From positions 1-6,778 of the forward strand of contig CANJYY010000146.1 in the NCBI GenBank assembly GCA_947479185.1: a stretch of DNA of 6,778 nucleotides, read 5' to 3'. Positions 5,807 through 6,778 of the stretch are shown here, in pieces. The notes beneath the pieces were generated by a model. The model was given only the letters and a program-made list of their open reading frames with translations. It had not been told where the DNA came from and searched no databases. The number at the start of each line of letters is the position of its first letter. Position 1 is the stretch's first letter. The DNA comes from Caulobacteraceae bacterium. GTDB taxonomy: Bacteria; Pseudomonadota; Alphaproteobacteria; Caulobacterales; Caulobacteraceae. Made by a program: the position numbers and the translations under genes.

Positions 5807-6778
5807 CTAGGCCGCGCTCTTGCGCTTGCGCAGGGGTGGGGCGTCCTTGCCCAGCACCGCCGCGATCAGCTCGGCGGGCAGGGCGTTGGTCCAGGCCCCC
5901 AGGGTGTCGGCCGGGGCCGGACGGCCGATGGCGTAGCCCTGCACCTCGGCGCAGTGCTCGCCGCGCAGGAACTGCAGCTGCTCGTCGGTCTCGACGCCTT
6001 CGGCCACCACCGGGATGTCCAGGCTGCGGCCCAGGCCCAGCACGGCCTTGACGATGACCGTGGCCCGCTCGTCGCGGTAGATGTTCTCGACGAAGCTCTT
6101 GTCGACCTTGATCTTGTCGAACGGGAACGACTGCAGCGTCGACAGCGAGGAGAAGCCGGTGCCGAAGTCGTCCATGGCGATGCGCACGCCGAGCGCCTTC
6201 AGCCGGCGCAGGTTGTCCAGCGCGCGCTGGTAGTCCTTGAACAGGGCGCTTTCGGTGACTTCCAGCTCCAGCCGCATCGGCGACAGGCCGGTCTCGATGA
6301 GGATCTCGTGCACCAGCTGGCTGAGGTTGGGCTGGTGAAGCTGCAGCGGCGACAGGTTGACCGCGATGCTCAGCGGCTTGTCCCAGGCGGCGGCCTCGAT
6401 GCAGGACTTGCGCAGAACCCATTCGCCGAGCGGCAGGATCAGGCCGGTCTCCTCGGCCAGCGGAATGAAGTCCAGCGGCGGGATCATGCCGCGCACCGGG
6501 TGGCGCCAGCGGACCAGGGCCTCGAAGCCGAGGATCTCGCCGTCGCTGGCCCGGGCCTGCGGCTGGTAGTGGACCACCAGGTCCTCGTCGATGATCGCCT
6601 GGCGCAGCTCGCGGGCCAGGTTGCGCCGCTCGCGGATGGTCTCGTCCATCTCGCGCTTGAAGAAGCGGTAGGTCCCGCGGCCGTTCTCCTTGGCGCGGTA
6701 GAGGGCCATGTCGGCGTTGGCCAGCAGGGCCTCGCCGGTGCGGCCGTCGTCGGGATAGAGCGACACGCCGAGGCTGGC
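5807..6778 (-). CDS. GGDEF-EAL c-di-GMP phosphodiesterase, C-terminal 323 residues (5' end beyond the window)
   Basis: Enzyme that hydrolyses cyclic di-GMP to pGpG. The visible part opens with the end of a GGDEF domain (GVSLYPDDG, then NADMALYRAKENGRG at 21-35). Whether that domain has a working GGDEF signature cannot be seen. A full EAL domain follows at about 54-300. It carries EALVRWRHP (86-94), NLSPLQL (141-147), ELEVTES (171-177), MDDFGTGFSSL (202-212), KVDKSFV (224-230), VVAEGVET (257-264) and QGYAIGRP (280-287). The metal ligands and catalytic positions of active EAL enzymes are therefore present (E86, N141, E173, D203, D204, K224, E260, E263, Q280), so activity is predicted. The protein ends in a basic tail, LRKRKSAA. 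The frame runs uninterrupted to the right edge, so the start, and any PAS, membrane or sensor segment, lies outside. From memory, the C. crescentus protein at this position is the phosphodiesterase CC_0091. Confidence 0.96.
   Translation of the reverse strand, partial: ASLGVSLYPDDGRTGEALLANADMALYRAKENGRGTYRFFKREMDETIRERRNLARELRQAIIDEDLVVHYQPQARASDGEILGFEALVRWRHPVRGMIPPLDFIPLAEETGLILPLGEWVLRKSCIEAAAWDKPLSIAVNLSPLQLHQPNLSQLVHEILIETGLSPMRLELEVTESALFKDYQRALDNLRRLKALGVRIAMDDFGTGFSSLSTLQSFPFDKIKVDKSFVENIYRDERATVIVKAVLGLGRSLDIPVVAEGVETDEQLQFLRGEHCAEVQGYAIGRPAPADTLGAWTNALPAELIAAVLGKDAPPLRKRKSAA

Noticed and set aside
5535..6422. 295-codon minus-strand frame overlapping the EAL gene
   Set aside because: It is a shifted frame of the phosphodiesterase gene, Arg/Ala/Gly/Pro-rich, and it loses every EAL motif.
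1..6778. Mobile elements, CRISPR arrays, toxin-antitoxin or defence modules
   Set aside because: No transposase or integrase motifs, regularly spaced repeats, terminal inverted repeats or small paired genes were found. The HerA-like ATPase lacks an adjacent NurA- or SIR2-type partner, so calling it a defence system is not supported.

Overview
This is a very GC-rich bacterial chromosomal window that looks alphaproteobacterial, most likely from the Caulobacter/Phenylobacterium group. That placement rests on the protein types, the promoter style and the gene order. From memory, Caulobacter crescentus carries its large NAD-dependent glutamate dehydrogenase (gdhZ, CC_0088) and a GGDEF-EAL phosphodiesterase (CC_0091) three locus numbers apart. 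The same two ends with two genes between them are seen here. Nothing suggests a mobile element, phage, CRISPR array, RNA gene or recently acquired island.

Layout from left to right. Positions 1-2570 (minus strand) hold the first 856 residues of a large (180-kDa class) NAD-glutamate dehydrogenase, whose C-terminal half lies beyond the left edge. Positions 2571-2974 form a 404-bp gene-free stretch. It carries a candidate gdhZ promoter, a perfect 12-bp palindrome, a GC-rich leader hairpin, a strong intrinsic terminator and a G/C-homopolymer-rich tract. Positions 2975-4144 (minus) encode an AI-2E/PerM-family membrane protein. Positions 4145-4264 are a 120-bp divergent promoter region, with a good TTGACG -35 box for the membrane-protein gene and a GANTC site on its -10. 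Positions 4265-5803 (plus) encode a complete DUF853/HerA-like ATPase (YjgR family). Positions 5807-6778 (minus) hold the C-terminal part of a GGDEF-EAL protein with an apparently intact EAL phosphodiesterase domain. Its stop codon is only 3 bp from that of the ATPase gene.

The four genes are not an obvious operon. The two leftmost share a strand but are separated by a terminator and by room for a separate promoter. The ATPase gene diverges from the membrane-protein gene and converges on the phosphodiesterase gene. In Caulobacter, GdhZ links glutamate catabolism to FtsZ and division control, and c-di-GMP turnover controls the swarmer-stalked transition. The locus therefore places two physiologically important regulators close together, but any functional connection between them is inference. 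I see no convincing new multi-gene system. The most interesting signals are regulatory: the GANTC/-10 overlap, the palindrome and leader of gdhZ, the C-rich 3' UTR, and the tail-to-tail gene junction with no terminator.
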